A stretch of 64,000 nucleotides of DNA from contig JBCAMK010000017.1 of the NCBI GenBank assembly GCA_038503065.1, positions 806,001 to 870,000 on the forward strand. Reading direction: 5' to 3'. The position numbers and the translations under genes were made by a program. Of the stretch, positions 11,823 through 24,468 are shown in pieces (positions within the stretch are counted from its first letter, which is position 1; every line of letters starts with the position of its first letter). This stretch comes from Paragyromitra xinjiangensis (lineage: Eukaryota; Ascomycota; Pezizomycetes; Pezizales; Discinaceae). The notes beneath the pieces were generated by a model, which saw nothing but the letters and a program-made list of their open reading frames with translations, ran no database searches and was not told where the DNA came from.

Positions 11823-12726
11823 CCCTCTGCTATGGTGGAAAGAGGAGTGGATGTGTGTGTGAGAGCGAAAGAAAAAACGATCGGCGCTGCTTGGGGAGGT
11901 TGTACCAGATGCAGCCGGGTAGCTGGGACGATTAATGATATCGACGCAGGTTAATTTTCTGGTGGAACGAAATGCGAGATCTGCACATACCTATGCAGAA
12001 AAAACAGGAGATACAAGAGTGCGTGAGAGCGAGAATCCACGAATTAAATTGCATTAGAAGTCAGATAGGAACTGTAGAAGCTGACATGCAACTCCGCGTG
12101 CACAATCTAATTTTTTTTCTTTCTCTCACGGAACCAATACACGGATATTACTCATGCTGAACCTATATAGCTACATGTGGAGAGGATATTTACTGTCTTA
12201 TAGCGGCGTGAATGATATCCACCATCAGTTTTCTCTTATTCATTCGTTCGCTTATTGTCTTTTGATTATCTATCAAGCTCTTTAACTTTTAACCACCCTT
12301 GCCTTTTCTACATGGAACCTTTGAAATTTCTGCATCGTAATCTCGGGGGATTATCCATCGCTGGTGTAATCCTGGTTAATTAAAGCACTACATGCATTGT
12401 AATAGATGGAATTTCGCCAAGTCCTCTACAGGTAGCTGTTGGGTTAGGTCTCCAAGCTGTTGTTTCTCACCTCCAGCAGCACTTATCTATCAATGTCCGT
12501 GTACGGATAAGACGATCAACCACTTCCGCAGAGCCTCCAGAAACACAGCAAAGCCTCCAATTCCCTCCTTCCTCTACTCATAGCCGAGAACCTGGACTAT
12601 ATCGCTTGCCCCAGTAGCTTCAAGTTTCTAGTGACTAGAGAAGAGAGACTGTGACAAACAGACGGAAGAAAGAAAGAGAGGGAGAGAGGTGGCCAAAACA
12701 AAAAAAAACATTAAAGAAAGTGAAAT
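11823..12726. other. Divergent promoter region, OAC1 / SWD2
   Basis: About 900 bases lie between divergent starts. A purine-rich run (GAAGAAAGAAAGAGAGGGAGAGAGG) lies just upstream of the SWD2 ATG at about 12663-12690 and presumably belongs to its leader. No other gene was seen. Confidence 0.45.
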
Positions 12727-14099
12727 ATGTCCACCACCACCACTTCCTCTTCTCGACACCCCGAACTTGTTAAACTCCAGGAAACAATTCACCGTTTTCG
12801 TCCCTCAAAGGCCTTCTCCAACTTCGACAAAGGCGCAGAAGTAACCTCTCTTGACTTTGACGACACTGGCGAGTTCTGCATCGCCGCCGGCGACGACGAA
12901 ACTCTACAGCTCTACGATTGCAAACTCGGCAAGAATAACAAAACTCTCTATAGCAAGAAATATGGGTGTCATCTTGCCCGATTCACGCACACACAGTCAA
13001 ACGTGATCTACGCATCTACCAAGGAAAACGGTATCTTCCTCCTCCTCCTCCTCCTCCTCCCCCTCCCCCCAAACCCTCAACTGAAATTGAATCACAGTCA
13101 ACTAATCCCTAGTCCCTTCATTGAATTGAAACAGACACTATCCGCTACCTCTCCCTCCACGATAACACCTTCATCCGCTACTTCAAAGGCCACAAACGCC
13201 TGGTAACTTCCCTTGAGGTCTCACCCGTTGACGACCAATTCATCTCCTGCAGTCTCGACGATACCGTCCGCGTCTGGGACCTACGCTCCCCCAACTGCTC
13301 TGGACTTCTCAACATCACCTCTCCCTCCCTTGCTGCCTTCGACCCATCTGGAATCATCTTTGCTGTCGCATCCCATACCTCCTCGGCAATCCTCCTCTAT
13401 GACCTCCGCAACTATGATAAGCAGCCCTTCACCACTTTCACCCTCACCGATGATCCCTTTCTAGGCACTTTCTCGTATCCCCCACGGATGCCGGTGTGGA
13501 GCAAGCTCGAGTTCTCAAACGACGGGAAACACATGTTGGTAGGCACACGAGGACACGCACACTACGTCATCGATTCATTCGCCGAGAACACATCTCAGTT
13601 TCTCTACAGAACGAAACGGCCAAACGGACCTACAAATCCGAAGAAACTTGAGACAAGCGGGGATGTATGTTTTACGCCAGATGCGAGGTACATAGTTGGA
13701 GGCCAGGGAGATAGGGGCGTGGTATTATGGGATACGTGGATCCCGCCGGACGAGAAGAAGACGCTGAAACCATTTGCGGAACTGGCGGAGATGAGTAAGA
13801 GTATGGCGAGCGTGGTGGCGTTTAATCCAAAGATGAATCTGTTTGCGACGGCACACAAGGATGTGGTATGATTCCCTCCTTTCTAGTCCCCTTTTGCTAT
13901 ATGGAATTCCCTTTTAGATTTTACTAGCCCGAGACACGGTTATTTTGGTGAATCGGGCACCAAGCAAATCCTCGGGAAGGATAGCCATATACAAGTGAAA
14001 TGTTTTAACTAGCTGCTAACGTATATCTAGACATTCTGGCTGCCTGAGCAGCACGCACCAGACGCACCAGCATCTGAAGCGTCAACGGTAGCGAGATAA
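12727..14099 (+). CDS. SWD2: Swd2, WD40 subunit of COMPASS and the cleavage/polyadenylation factor
   Basis: Swd2 is shared by the Set1 histone H3K4 methyltransferase complex and the mRNA 3'-end processing factor. Exons 12727-13030, 13135-13865 and 14031-14099 give 367 residues. WD40 blades are visible throughout: VTSLDFDDTGEFCIAAGDDE, RYFKGHKRLVTSLEVSPVDD, SCSLDDTVRVWDLR, KLEFSNDGKHMLVGTRGH and VCFTPDARYIVGGQGDRGVV. The last small exon adds TFWLPEQHAPDAPASEAS, the usual end of the final blade (blade strand plus acidic tail). Intron 1 holds a (CTC)n tract at about 13036-13062, just after the donor. The length and the N-terminal motif KAFSNFDKGAEVTSLDF match Swd2 better than other small WD40 proteins. 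Confidence 0.92.
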
Positions 14100-15911
14100 G
14101 CTCAAACAGCCTTTTTCTTTTCTTTTAACCTACTATCCATGTACATTTAACTTCCCTTTGCTTATGATTCCTCCCTCACGACGGCTCACTAATGTAATAT
14201 CACTTCCCTCATTCCTGCTCGTGACGTTCCCTCCTTACCAATGTACAATTCACGTCTACAGTACAAAAGGGAGGAGAGGTGGAAGATGACAGATTGTACT
14301 TGAAACGCAAAAAACAAATTTTATGAACCACGTTTTAAAGTTAACATACCCGCCTTCAATGCAAAAGGGATTAAATGAAATGACAAATGACGCCCGAAAC
14401 GAAAGTGGGAAAAGCAAAATATCACTCTATGAACCCTATGACGTCTACGTAGCTCCGCTCCAGAAAGAAAAGCTGCGGGTGCGGTGAGATCCCTAATTCT
14501 TAATATCTGTAGTATTGTCTTTTTTAGAAACTCTCTGCGTATGTAGAAAGAAAGGTAATCGTAATCATAAATATCTCTACAGTTTATAAATTCCACGTGA
14601 CACATGCATGTCCCGCCAGAACCCAAATAAGTGAAAGTGAAGCGTCTCGATAAGAGTGGCCACGCCTACAGGTCTTGAGAGCTCCTGCAAGTAGGTACCT
14701 GGTTTGTAGCTGCTGCAGCAAACTACTCGGGGCAGGCATGAAGAACCCGAAAATGCAAGCAGAAGTTGGCCAATCAGTCCGATAATGTGGCTAGGGAGAG
14801 GGAATCAAAAAAATCTTACCAGCAGAGGACATTTTCCAGTTCCTCACGCCTGTCCCGAGTATATCTGACCTTCACTTAGCCGTTTCCCCCCATCCTTGCC
14901 TACTTGTCGAAAAGTGAAAGTGAAAAAAAACAAACGTCATCTACATGTACCCCAGTCAACCAGAGATGTTCTGTTTAGAGCTGAAAATGAGGGCTAAGAT
15001 TCACGGTACCATATCCCAGTGCTTAATATTAAGCAAGATGGGTGGAAAACGCTAATTTTATCGCCTCATGATAGATGTTATACCACTCAACTTCCAAGCT
15101 CGAAACAAGAGAAAGAGAAGTTACACCATAGAAGCTATAATTCATGGTCGTCCCTCCGGGTCTTGGGCCGGAATTACAACCCATCCAGGAAGATGGAAGG
15201 AAAAATATCTAAGAAGGCTATGAACAACCTACAATCAAAAACTTTCCCCAGCCTTTGACGGCTACAGCCCCTACTTGACGAAACCCTTAAGGGTAGTCTG
15301 CCATGGGCGAGGTGTTTGACTTCAAGTTATACGCCGAAAATTACATTGGTCCATCGAACTTCCTTTCCAAATACCTACAAAGTACCCGAGAAAGCAGAAA
15401 AGAAAAGAAAGAAAAGCAATATCTAAACATCCAATAAACCCCTAACCCAAACTAGGTTACGTATACATCAAATATCACTCTGAAAACGCTCAGAGGGCTG
15501 AGAGCGCAGCATCATGGAGGGGGGAAACGTGATATGTATGTAAGGTTCCGTAGATGCGTGATCCCTAGCGCCCAGAGCCTTGAAGCAAATTGTATCCGTC
15601 TTCTCTCGCGCATCATGCACGACAACACGACTTATTTTCCCCGGACCCCGTTCCGTCCCGGGGAGGGTGGGGGAAAAAAGTAAATATACACGAGAAGAAA
15701 AAAATGTAAAAAAGAAAAGAAACGCCCCTCCCAAATTCCGGAACTCCTCGTGAACGAATCAAGTGACAACAACGCGAAAAAAAAGAGAGCAAAAAGGAGT
15801 TGGTATGAACGAAAAAAGGATATGTGGGCCGTTAGTTGGCTAATGCAGAAAGGCACAGATTGGACAGAATGGAAATGATTTGCAATGCAAGTTATCGCTT
15901 TTGTTTCCTTT
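14100..15911. other. Convergent 3' intergenic region
   Basis: About 1.8 kb lies between the stops of SWD2 (+) and the WDR44-like gene (-). It is A-rich, with stretches such as GAAAAAAAAGAGAGC near 15775. One TACATGTA lies at 14942-14949. No conserved protein, RNA gene or clear inverted-repeat element was found. It is long for a convergent pair in a fungus, so a noncoding transcript or an old degraded insertion is possible but unsupported. Confidence 0.4.
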
Positions 15912-18900
15912 TCACAGTATTGAGTTACACCTGTGACCTGGTTAGCGGTGGGTTAAGATGAAGAGAGAGATCGAGATGTACGATATCAAGACGGTACAGC
16001 AGATTTGGAATGGAAAATGGAAAAGGTTTTGCAGGAAAACAACTCACTTAACACAAAGAAGCTTGTGCTCCCCTTTCCTCGATTGTTTCGCCCTAAATGA
16101 AGTCCCCCCGCATCTGCAGCCAGTCAGCAAGGAAATAAATACTTTTTTGAGCCTATTGAGCAGAATAAACAACCTAGATGTTTTATATTTGAAAGAGAAT
16201 ATACTTGAAACTAACCTTTTACACCTTACTGTCTCGTTCTCGCTTTCCCCACCTTCGTCGTCGCTGCTGTAGACGTCATCACCGGAGTCATCCGAGCCAA
16301 CTGCACTCAGTCTATGTGGCCGAGCTCCGATCTCAGCCTTAGGCGCGGATATTCCACCGTTGTAATACTCCGCGTTTTGATTTGTCCCCTGGGCCATAAA
16401 TGAGCTACCATTGTGATTCGGCCTCGAATTCTGTAGTGTTTTCTCATCTAGCGAAGGTTTCCTTATAGATGTACTCGCGGAATTGATATTTCCATGTATT
16501 ATGCCGTTTGCCCTACTATGTATAGTCTGGCCACTGTTCATCGAGGAATCTACCCCAATTGATGTTGCCCTTGATGCTCTCGAGCGGACACTACCAGACC
16601 TCATAAACCGATGCGAGGTACTGCCAGACCCAATCGACATTGCTCCCATCGATTTTCGTGGGGAAACACTCCTGGCACTTGAATTACCATCCAAGCCCAT
16701 GCTACTCCTGCTACCACGAATAGAGCCATCTAGGCTACCATTTGACGCAATACTTTGTCGCCATGATAGGATTCGATCTGAGCCAGGTTGTGATAGTGAG
16801 CTCCTTCTCCCATGGCCGTTGAACATGCTGCTTCCAATCTTCTTCGAAAATGTTGATGAGGTCTCCCAAGACTCGTTCTTGCGCTTGATATAAGCACAAT
16901 CCTGTCGAAATATTTTGATGTGGCCAGTGTAATCTGCTGTAACTATAATATTTCCATCTGGGTGGGCCGATCTATGTGTATATGCTGGAGACCCTCCGAG
17001 GGTCTGAGGGGTAGCGAGGGAAACAGAATAACCTTCTTGTTTTTGGTCGGCCAGGGATTCCGAATCCTTCTTCGATACCAAACCAGATCCTCGACTCACG
17101 AGAGTGACCGGCGGTGGATTACACAGATCATACAAGGGATCCCCGGAGCCACCGAGAAGCTGTCGAGTCTTTGTTGGAGCCATAACAGCAACTGTAACAA
17201 TCGCTGGATGGGCTATGAAGACATTAGGTCAATTTCTGTGGGACGACTATTCCTTTGAAAAGGAGTTTTACCCTCGAAGTGTTCGGTAGGTCTTTTATCC
17301 TTCTTCTCAGCTTCTCCCGACCCAACATTCCATATATAAACCCTCCTATCTTCACTGCCGCTAATGACATACTGCGCATCGTCGCTGAAAGTAGCATGGA
17401 TCTGGCTACATGTATTCTCGTTGCCCTTGAATTTCATTTCAAGACTTTTATCTCTGGCATTGTACATCCTCACCCTCGAATCATTACTTGTGATCAAGAG
17501 CTTAACTTCTCCGTTTGGATCATCTGGGGGAAACGTTATTGTCTCAATTCCAGTGATTTTACTCCCCTTCGCATTCCTGCCATGAGATGATCTGACATGC
17601 ACTTGAGTGTGATATCTCAAACCTTCGGTTTCGTAGAAGAGACACAACCCACTCAAACACCCCGCAATCGCCATTCGCCCATCCGGAGTAAATGCCACTG
17701 CAGTAATCAGATCTGGTAGTTCATTCCAGAACGCCACGCTTTTATCAGGGATGCTCCAAAGCCTTAGCTTCGAGTCTAGTGATCCCGCCAGAAAAAAGCG
17801 ATCATCCCGAGGATGAAAGACAATAGCTGTTACAAAATCGCTGTGTTGAAAACAGCAAAGACATTCTTTCCTAGATACGTGCCACAAACGCACCGTTTTG
17901 TCCATTGAGGATGAAAGCAAGAAATTGTTCTGTGCAACGTCAGCAAAAGTATCATATCACGTGTGCCGTGCCGTATTATCATGCCTTGGATAACACCTAC
18001 CTTGCTCCAACTTAGATCCAACACGTCGGCCGTGTGACCGGTGTACTCATGGATCGGTTCTGAACGAAATACCGGAGCGTTCAGACGTATCCCTCTCCCA
18101 CCAGAATAAATCCCCCCGGACCCAAAAGCATCTTCTTCCTTTTCATGTGCTTCCCGCTCTTCTTTTGAGCTGATAACCTGCCATACCCTTACAATCTTGT
18201 CCTGCCCACCTGCGGCCAAATATCGACCGTCCTTACTAAATTTCATAGCCCAAATAGCCCCACTTTTATGCTTTGGCAAGGTGCCCAACGATGTTGTCGA
18301 GATGTTTACTGTACTAGCATTCGGCGATTTTCCATTATCTTCATGTTTCATATAGAGCTCTTGAGCGAGAAACGTCTGGTCAAATTCGCGCTTCTGTTTG
18401 TTCTGCGAACGAACCTATAAAGCAACTGATTAGCATACAACGCCCCGGCGCGAGCCAATAAACGAAACATACTCTGATATATTTTGGAGGCGCCGGAAAC
18501 TGAGGTATATACCCAATTGGCTGTGAAAAAACATGAGCATCCATTCCCTCCGTTCTCGTATCCACCTCAACCCCATCTTCATCCTGGAGCGCGTCTCCAC
18601 CCTTTTTCTTCCCCCCCATTATGCGGCTGAGGAAAGAAACGCCTTTCCTACACACTTTATAAGCCCCACTTGACTTTATTTCCTTGGCTAGGATGGGGAA
18701 TACGAACTTCTTCTCTTTTGCCTGCGGCTGCGTATCTAAATGCCTTGTGGTATCTGGAGAGAGCCTTTCCGGCGCCCCAGGCACACTTTCGTCCGGCACA
18801 CCATCATTGGTATCCTTCCGATCGTTACTATCTTTTCGCGCTTTTTGTCGAATCGTGCCTTCGGTCCCTGTGCGACGAAGTATCTGCATCGTCAACGGGT

Positions 18901-19292
18901 CGACGATGGCTGTTGCCCCTTCGCGTGGCGACAATCCTCGTCTTTTTGCTGTCGAAGATTGAAGTTTTTCCGGGTCGCTAACCAGCACTGAAGTGGATTT
19001 TGAGAACTTTGTAGGAGACCCGTTCGACAGCGACGAGGCACCACCATTAGTTGCTGACACTAAGAGCGACCATAGTCAGCATTTCGAGCGAAGTCTAACC
19101 AATTTTTGATTTTGATTTTGATTTTGATTTTTCCTCCACTGGTCTCTTACCATCGTTTCCGGAGGTAGCAGGCCGTTCGTTCTCTAAACCAATTTCATCG
19201 CCTAGAAAGAGCTCAGAGTTGTTTTGAATGGGCGATCTAGGACCGCCAGATTTCGATATCTTAATCGAGGGGAGTATCGATGTTGCTATCAT
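15912..19292 (-). CDS. WDR44/Dgr2-like WD40 protein with C-terminal zinc ribbon
   Basis: Relatives are metazoan WDR44 (a Rab11 effector) and yeast Dgr2/YMR102C. Seven exons, 19292-19100, 19059-18473, 18414-18001, 17929-17272, 17212-16216, 16113-16048 and 15930-15912, give 977 residues with all phases closing. The N-terminal 260 residues are low complexity, with a KSKSKSKSK run encoded by a six-base tandem repeat. The family signature VFSQPIGYIPQFPAPPKYIR and the WD40 domain follow (GAIWAMKFSKDGRYLAAGGQ; TADVLDLSWSKNNFLLSSSM; LPDLITAVAFTPDGRMAIAG). A Ser-rich linker and an acidic patch (SDDSGDDVYSSDDEGG) come next. The last three exons together encode CKRCGG ... LLCVKCNSIL, a CxxC-CxxC zinc ribbon whose final CxxC is completed by a 19-base exon. 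Without these splices the ribbon would be lost, which supports the model. The start ATG is the first in frame but is less certain. Confidence 0.87.
19095..19135. repeat. Six-base tandem repeat inside a coding exon
   Basis: On the + strand the unit TTTTGA is repeated about four times (about 19104-19130). On the coding strand it encodes alternating Lys-Ser just before the donor of exon 1 of the WDR44-like gene. Such a repeat can change copy number without shifting the reading frame. Confidence 0.8.
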
Positions 19293-22200
19293 CGCAGTTA
19301 TCTGGCATGTGAGCGAGCACAGATTCGAATCGCACAGACCTTATCGCCGGGGGAATCTGTCTCACACTGTAAATATGACGATCAAGAGGCTCAGCTCGAA
19401 ATTGTGGTTATGAAAGAAGGGGCTGCTCTTTTCGAGTTTCGACGGATATCGAGTATCACCTGGGTACCAGGAGGTATGACGTTGGTGGACAAAGAACCAG
19501 GTACGATGTATCTAGCCAGATAGACAGGCAGGTATCTATGTAGGCAGCAAACATGAATTCTCCTCCCACTTCTGGTGACAGTCAGATAACAGAACAACTG
19601 GCTGAGAAGATTCTACCCGATCTTGTTCTATGATCCAAATATCACTTTATGTGTGGCCATCCCAACGGTTCATCGCGTCGTGTGGGTTACATCACATCAC
19701 CGGGTCCCAGTTTCCAGCCACGGACGGTTATGTTTCCGGTGCCGTGCAAGGTACACATCGAGTACATCATACAGTCTGTACACAACAAACCATCCAGCCC
19801 AAACATATCCATCTGTAACTTTCCCCGTCTTGGATTCAAGCCTATGCGAATCTCTCAAACACCATGCTTAATGACGATCCGGCCTGAATAGGCATTCGCC
19901 CAAAGAATGTCTCATCGCCTCGAGAGTGTCACCCCAGATAAAGTTGCTTAGGACCCCACCCTTATCACCGCCCGCCAATCTAGCACCAACAACCCCAAAT
20001 ACGATTCCTATTCATTAACCTCATTTCATCCGAACTAAATCAGCCACTGTTAATACGGCATTGGGATGCTTGGTGTTTCTGTTGTGGCTTTTAATAGCGT
20101 GTTTGAGGCGAAGAGTTGATTGAGCGTTCTAAGCTGTCGAGTAGTTTTCGTGATCAAGAGTGATTGGCTTGAAAACCTTCGTAGGGTTGAGGGGGAATGA
20201 CCAAAAAAAAAAACCTATTCATGTCATGAAACCATACAAATCATGCTTAGAACTAGAATACCTGTAAATAATTCGGTAGTATAATCCATATGTCAAGAAC
20301 AGTCGCATCCAGAAAGTCCTGGCACCCTACAACCCATTGATGGCTACAACCAGATAGTCACAGATCAAGCTAGAGAACAGTAAATAAAAAGGGAGAAAAA
20401 ATATATAAATACTGACCTGCCACACAACATTCAACCACTTTGTATAGCGATCTTCTACAAAATTACGGCCCCAATCCACGTTCAGCAGAGAGGAGGGTGC
20501 CAGGACTTTCTGGACGCGACTGTACATGTATGTCGGGACACCACCAACTGCAGCGGATCACTCAACCCAAGCTTTCCTTCCTGCTGACAAATTCCTTATC
20601 CTCACGCTTGAAATTAGTATTTGAGTCTCCTATTGCTAGACCTCAAAGCAGCGATTATTTGATACTACTGCCCAAGGACAGTCTAGATACAGTACTCATC
20701 CCGGAAATCAATTTTATGATCTGATAGTGCGGCCAATGCCGGGGCTTGAGCCAATGCTTCCTATTTTTAAACTTTGAATGAAACGGCACCTATCGAAGAC
20801 ATGACAGTTGCCTACAGTAGATATTTAGTGCTGCCATTTCCGAGTTGATTATGACAAAGATTCTCGATTTGGCGCATTTACCGCCAATGCCGCACAACAT
20901 CGGCATAAGAAATCCCCGTGGGCAGACCCTCTGAACGCTAGCAAGACTCTGACCAGCCAGCCGAAATTGGGATGAGCCTGGGAGAGTCACGGACATGGAA
21001 TGTCTGGAGCTAATTAATGCAACCGAACAAGACAAGCTGTCGAGAGTGAGTATCAGAGCTTTAGCGGATGTATCATCGACGACAGGGATGAAAATCCGGG
21101 AACAGTTGTCAGTTAATATGGAGCAAGCACTGGTGGGTAGAATCTAGTAGATCGACATCGTGACTATCACCTAGGGTACATTTCTGTGATACCAAGTTCT
21201 CAATCGGCCGTTGCATTTGGGCAAGCCTAAGAAACGGCGGTCCGTGGCTATGCTATATATATATCGAAGTAGAAAGATGAAGATTTAGTATTTTTTTTTC
21301 GCAACATGCTTTTTTCCCCCCTTCCGTATTGCAAAGAGAGCTTGTGGTTGGTGTAACCAGGATGTCATACCTGGCTCGGAGTTCTACGAGACGATGCGGA
21401 AAAGTCCGGAAGTGGTGGGTGTGGAGGAAAAAATCGATGATCAGGTTGTACGAATGAGTTGGTAGGAGCAGGGTTTTCGCTGGGCGGGTCACGGATATGC
21501 ACTGGAAGTCAATGACACTTGGAAAATCCACTGCAGTTTCCAAGGCTTCTCCCAGTGAAAGTTTGGTATCAATTAGTCCCTAATGCAGGGTGACACGCTC
21601 ATCTCACCATAGGTTATTGTGTCTTCACTTTGGGGAAATGTGCTACCGAAGAGTATGTTTCTGGTCCTCATGGTATCGATCTTGGCTTTGAGTTCAGAAG
21701 CTACTACAGATCTAATAAATACATGTAGTTTGAGATTATTCTCGTGGATAGATTCTCCATATGACAGTGGGCTCTACACATGGCAGCCTTCAAACTGTCT
21801 GGTGTGGTAAGATAAGTATTCTGATGGACGGACTTGGCCGTTGGGTTATCATACTCTGGAATTCGAATCGAATCTCCACACAACGGGTAAAAAGCAAAGG
21901 TGTTATGTACATCTAGGGTACGCATGCATATATACTCTATTCGATAGAAGCTTTCATTACTCGGAATATATGCAGTTTGTGGTGGCTTCTCCATCAGCTC
22001 CCCTCCCGAAGCTTGAACATTCTCCCTAACATCATATTATCTTCCTGATATTAGGGGACGATCCCTACTGACTTCGGCAGTTCGCTAGAGCGCCTTCGGT
22101 TGTTGCATCGCTTCCAATCTCGAACTCCAAAATTCGGATGAACTGATGGAGGGGAGGGAGATGCCCTTCGCGGAGCTCACATCCTGGCGCTTGTTAACCT

Positions 22201-23339
22201 GAGGTTTATGGGTTAGGTCCTTGTCAAAAAGATATTTGGGTAACGGACATCTTCGCTTCAGTTACTACTTGGAGACAAAGTAGAGCACAAGTACTTACCG
22301 TTAGTGAAGTCTGCAGGAACATAGATATCTGATATCGAAAATTCCACGCCTTCCACGCTCGACTGCTCGATCACAACAGCCCTGGCCATACCGGAACTAC
22401 GAATTGTATTGTATGCCCACCAGCCTATGTTTGCCTTACGATGTCTTTGTCCTACCGCGCGAGCATCCTAATCCTCCAACAACCAACAGCTGTCACCCGT
22501 AACCGAGAGATGCACTGCACTCTCCGCTGTTCCAGGAGTCGCGCCATTTTATTTGTATTTGTTTTTTGGTAGCTGCGGCGGTGACTTCTGTGCTAGGAGC
22601 AACCCAAAACATCAGGGACGGACTTGGACTAGACTCGAGACTCTGTACGGTCGACCCCTCATAGGTCTGTTCGACAGGAGCTTTCCGCCCCTCCTGTTGA
22701 AATTTTCTGGACACAAAAAGCAACCTTTTGCAATCCTTTAATACCTGGGCAAACCTGCCGCGCGAAATTCTTATGTTTTTCCTTTTTAGGTCCAATGTGT
22801 ACTTCCCCCATCTTGGCATCACCTTGGCTTCTCCATCCTGTGTCCTGTGTTCATTCAAGCAGAAAAGCAAAAATACCGCCCCAGAACACGGATGTTGATT
22901 GTCTCAGATTTTTCATGCAGGCTGGGGATAAGCGCGAATACCGACTGAAATTTTTTGGACCAACGAGGGCAGGGTACCAAGGGGCTTGGGGGGGCGATTC
23001 CCAGAGCAGGACACAGACATCCTGGACAATATGGGCACACGACCCCCCTCTTCTTTGACCCGTGTTCTGAAAGCTGCTCTAGACATGTGTATGTACCCTG
23101 GAGATAGAGACGACCCTAATAGACGTGAGGCTGCCGTGGGTTTGCCGCGACCTGTGCCTTTCCTGCCCTGCACGCAACCTTTCCCCACACACGCCTGGAC
23201 AGCTAGCTATCAACATCGTCGACAAGCTTTTCAGAATATCTGTTATTCGTAAATAGCAGTTGGTTCGACTGGAGATTGGTTTCTTTCTCTCTTATCCGAT
23301 AAAGAGAGAGATCAGCAATCACCATATCGACTCACTGTG
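19293..23339. other. Large divergent intergenic region (4 kb)
   Basis: About 4 kb lies between the WDR44-like gene (-) and the conserved hypothetical gene (+). Several open frames of 60-125 codons exist on both strands (for example 22493-22870), but none has recognisable domains, splice support or a protein-like composition. Two TACATGTA palindromes lie at 20523-20530 and 21720-21727. Poly-A and poly-T runs occur at about 20202-20213 and 21291-21298. Upstream regulatory DNA and noncoding transcripts are the likely content; no transposon could be identified. Confidence 0.4.
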
Positions 23340-24188
23340 ATGGAGCCGTCTGGTACTGAATGCGAGGCTTCTTCACCAACAATCCCTATCTTCGTTTTCA
23401 CGGCTGTGCCTCCTCCGCTTACCGCTTTCTCATTCTCACTGCCTCCAAATAATTCGGCGCCGGCACCGATTCATTCGTGGTTAACACCATCATCTTTTGG
23501 TCCTCGGAAACGAGCTCGGCCGCTCGCAGATATCGACGGCCTCGATTATGAATGTCGTGACTACAACAAAAAACGGCGGTTACGGCTAAAATTGATCACC
23601 TCACGCTTGAGTGAACCTTTTGCTGTTCCGCCAACAAATATTCTCGACCGAGGAAATTGTTCTCGAGTAGCCCTATGGGCAAAAACACGGGCTGTGGCAA
23701 GGAATATCCTGCGAAAGGCAGCGATACTAAATAAAATAAAGCGAGATGCGATGGCTGCGAGAGCAGCACAGGAACGACAGGTCGAGATCGCCAGACAACA
23801 GTACAGGTAAAAAAATTTACAAACTCTCAATCCTTTGAAATGACCATCTGGACTTGATATGTTATTTGGTTGTGTCTGGGAACAAATAGCTCTGACATTT
23901 TCGCTCTTGCGTCATTTTTTTAGAGAAAAGCAAGCTGCCACGGCCAAATCGAACCTCAAGAGGAATCATGTAGCCCAGTTCCACCCCCCGCTAGATCAAG
24001 GGGCATATGTAGTAAAACCTCGGAAAGCGAAAGGTACAAGAAATCTGCAGAAAACTCGTGGTGGTTCCTCAAGCCTGACATGGTATACCGCAGATCCATA
24101 TGGCATACCAAAGCATCGGCGTCCTCCGACACCGCCAAGCGAATCAGAGTTGGATTGGCGACGGCGTGGTATGGGTTTGGGTATATAA
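23340..24188 (+). CDS. Conserved fungal protein of unknown function
   Basis: Two exons, 23340-23806 and 23924-24188, give 243 residues; the phase-2 junction reads QQYREKQAA. The N-terminal 55 residues are Pro/Ser-rich. The core is strongly basic, with GPRKRARPLADIDG, NKKRRLRLKLITSRLSEPFA and VPPTNILDRG. A long Ala/Arg-rich, probably helical stretch then reads ALWAKTRAVARNILRKAAIL and KIKRDAMAARAAQERQVE. The KKRRLRLKLITSRLSxPFAxP block resembles a family of filamentous-ascomycete hypothetical proteins I recall only by pattern. The basic clusters could be nuclear localisation signals. No enzyme motif is visible. It is convergent with the OHCU decarboxylase gene, 280 bases apart. Confidence 0.75.
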
Positions 24189-24468
24189 AGCTGGAGTACG
24201 AAAGGCAACAAGAACTAACGGCTTAGAAAAAGGGAGAAAAAAAATCATGTTCAATGGGGTGAGGGTAGTTTTTTTTGTCATTTGGAGAAGTGGAGTAATT
24301 GGAGAAAAATGGGTATGTGATTCTTATTGGTTTTGCGGGAATGTACAATGAATTTTCATTTGTCTCTTTGGTTTGGGAGGGGTATGTCGGATTGTTTTGG
24401 ATATCTTGTCATTTCTCATTTTCCGTCTTTGGTGGTCGGGTTCTTGTCTTTTAGTTTCTTTTTCGGTT

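Noticed and set aside
15912..16216. Unspliced end of the WDR44-like gene with a 42-base intron or read-through tail
   Set aside because: A 42-base intron is too short for this gene set, and read-through loses the CxxC pairs that the three-exon end restores in frame.
16483..16893. 136-codon open frame on the + strand opposite the WDR44-like gene
   Set aside because: It is antisense to the Ser-rich linker exon, with no independent support.
19311..19345. Possible tRNA B-box (AGATTCGAATC) upstream of the WDR44-like gene
   Set aside because: No A-box at the right distance and no foldable cloverleaf.
22493..22870. 125-codon open frame on the minus strand in the 4-kb intergenic region
   Set aside because: No recognisable domain, no splice support, and composition like the surrounding noncoding DNA.
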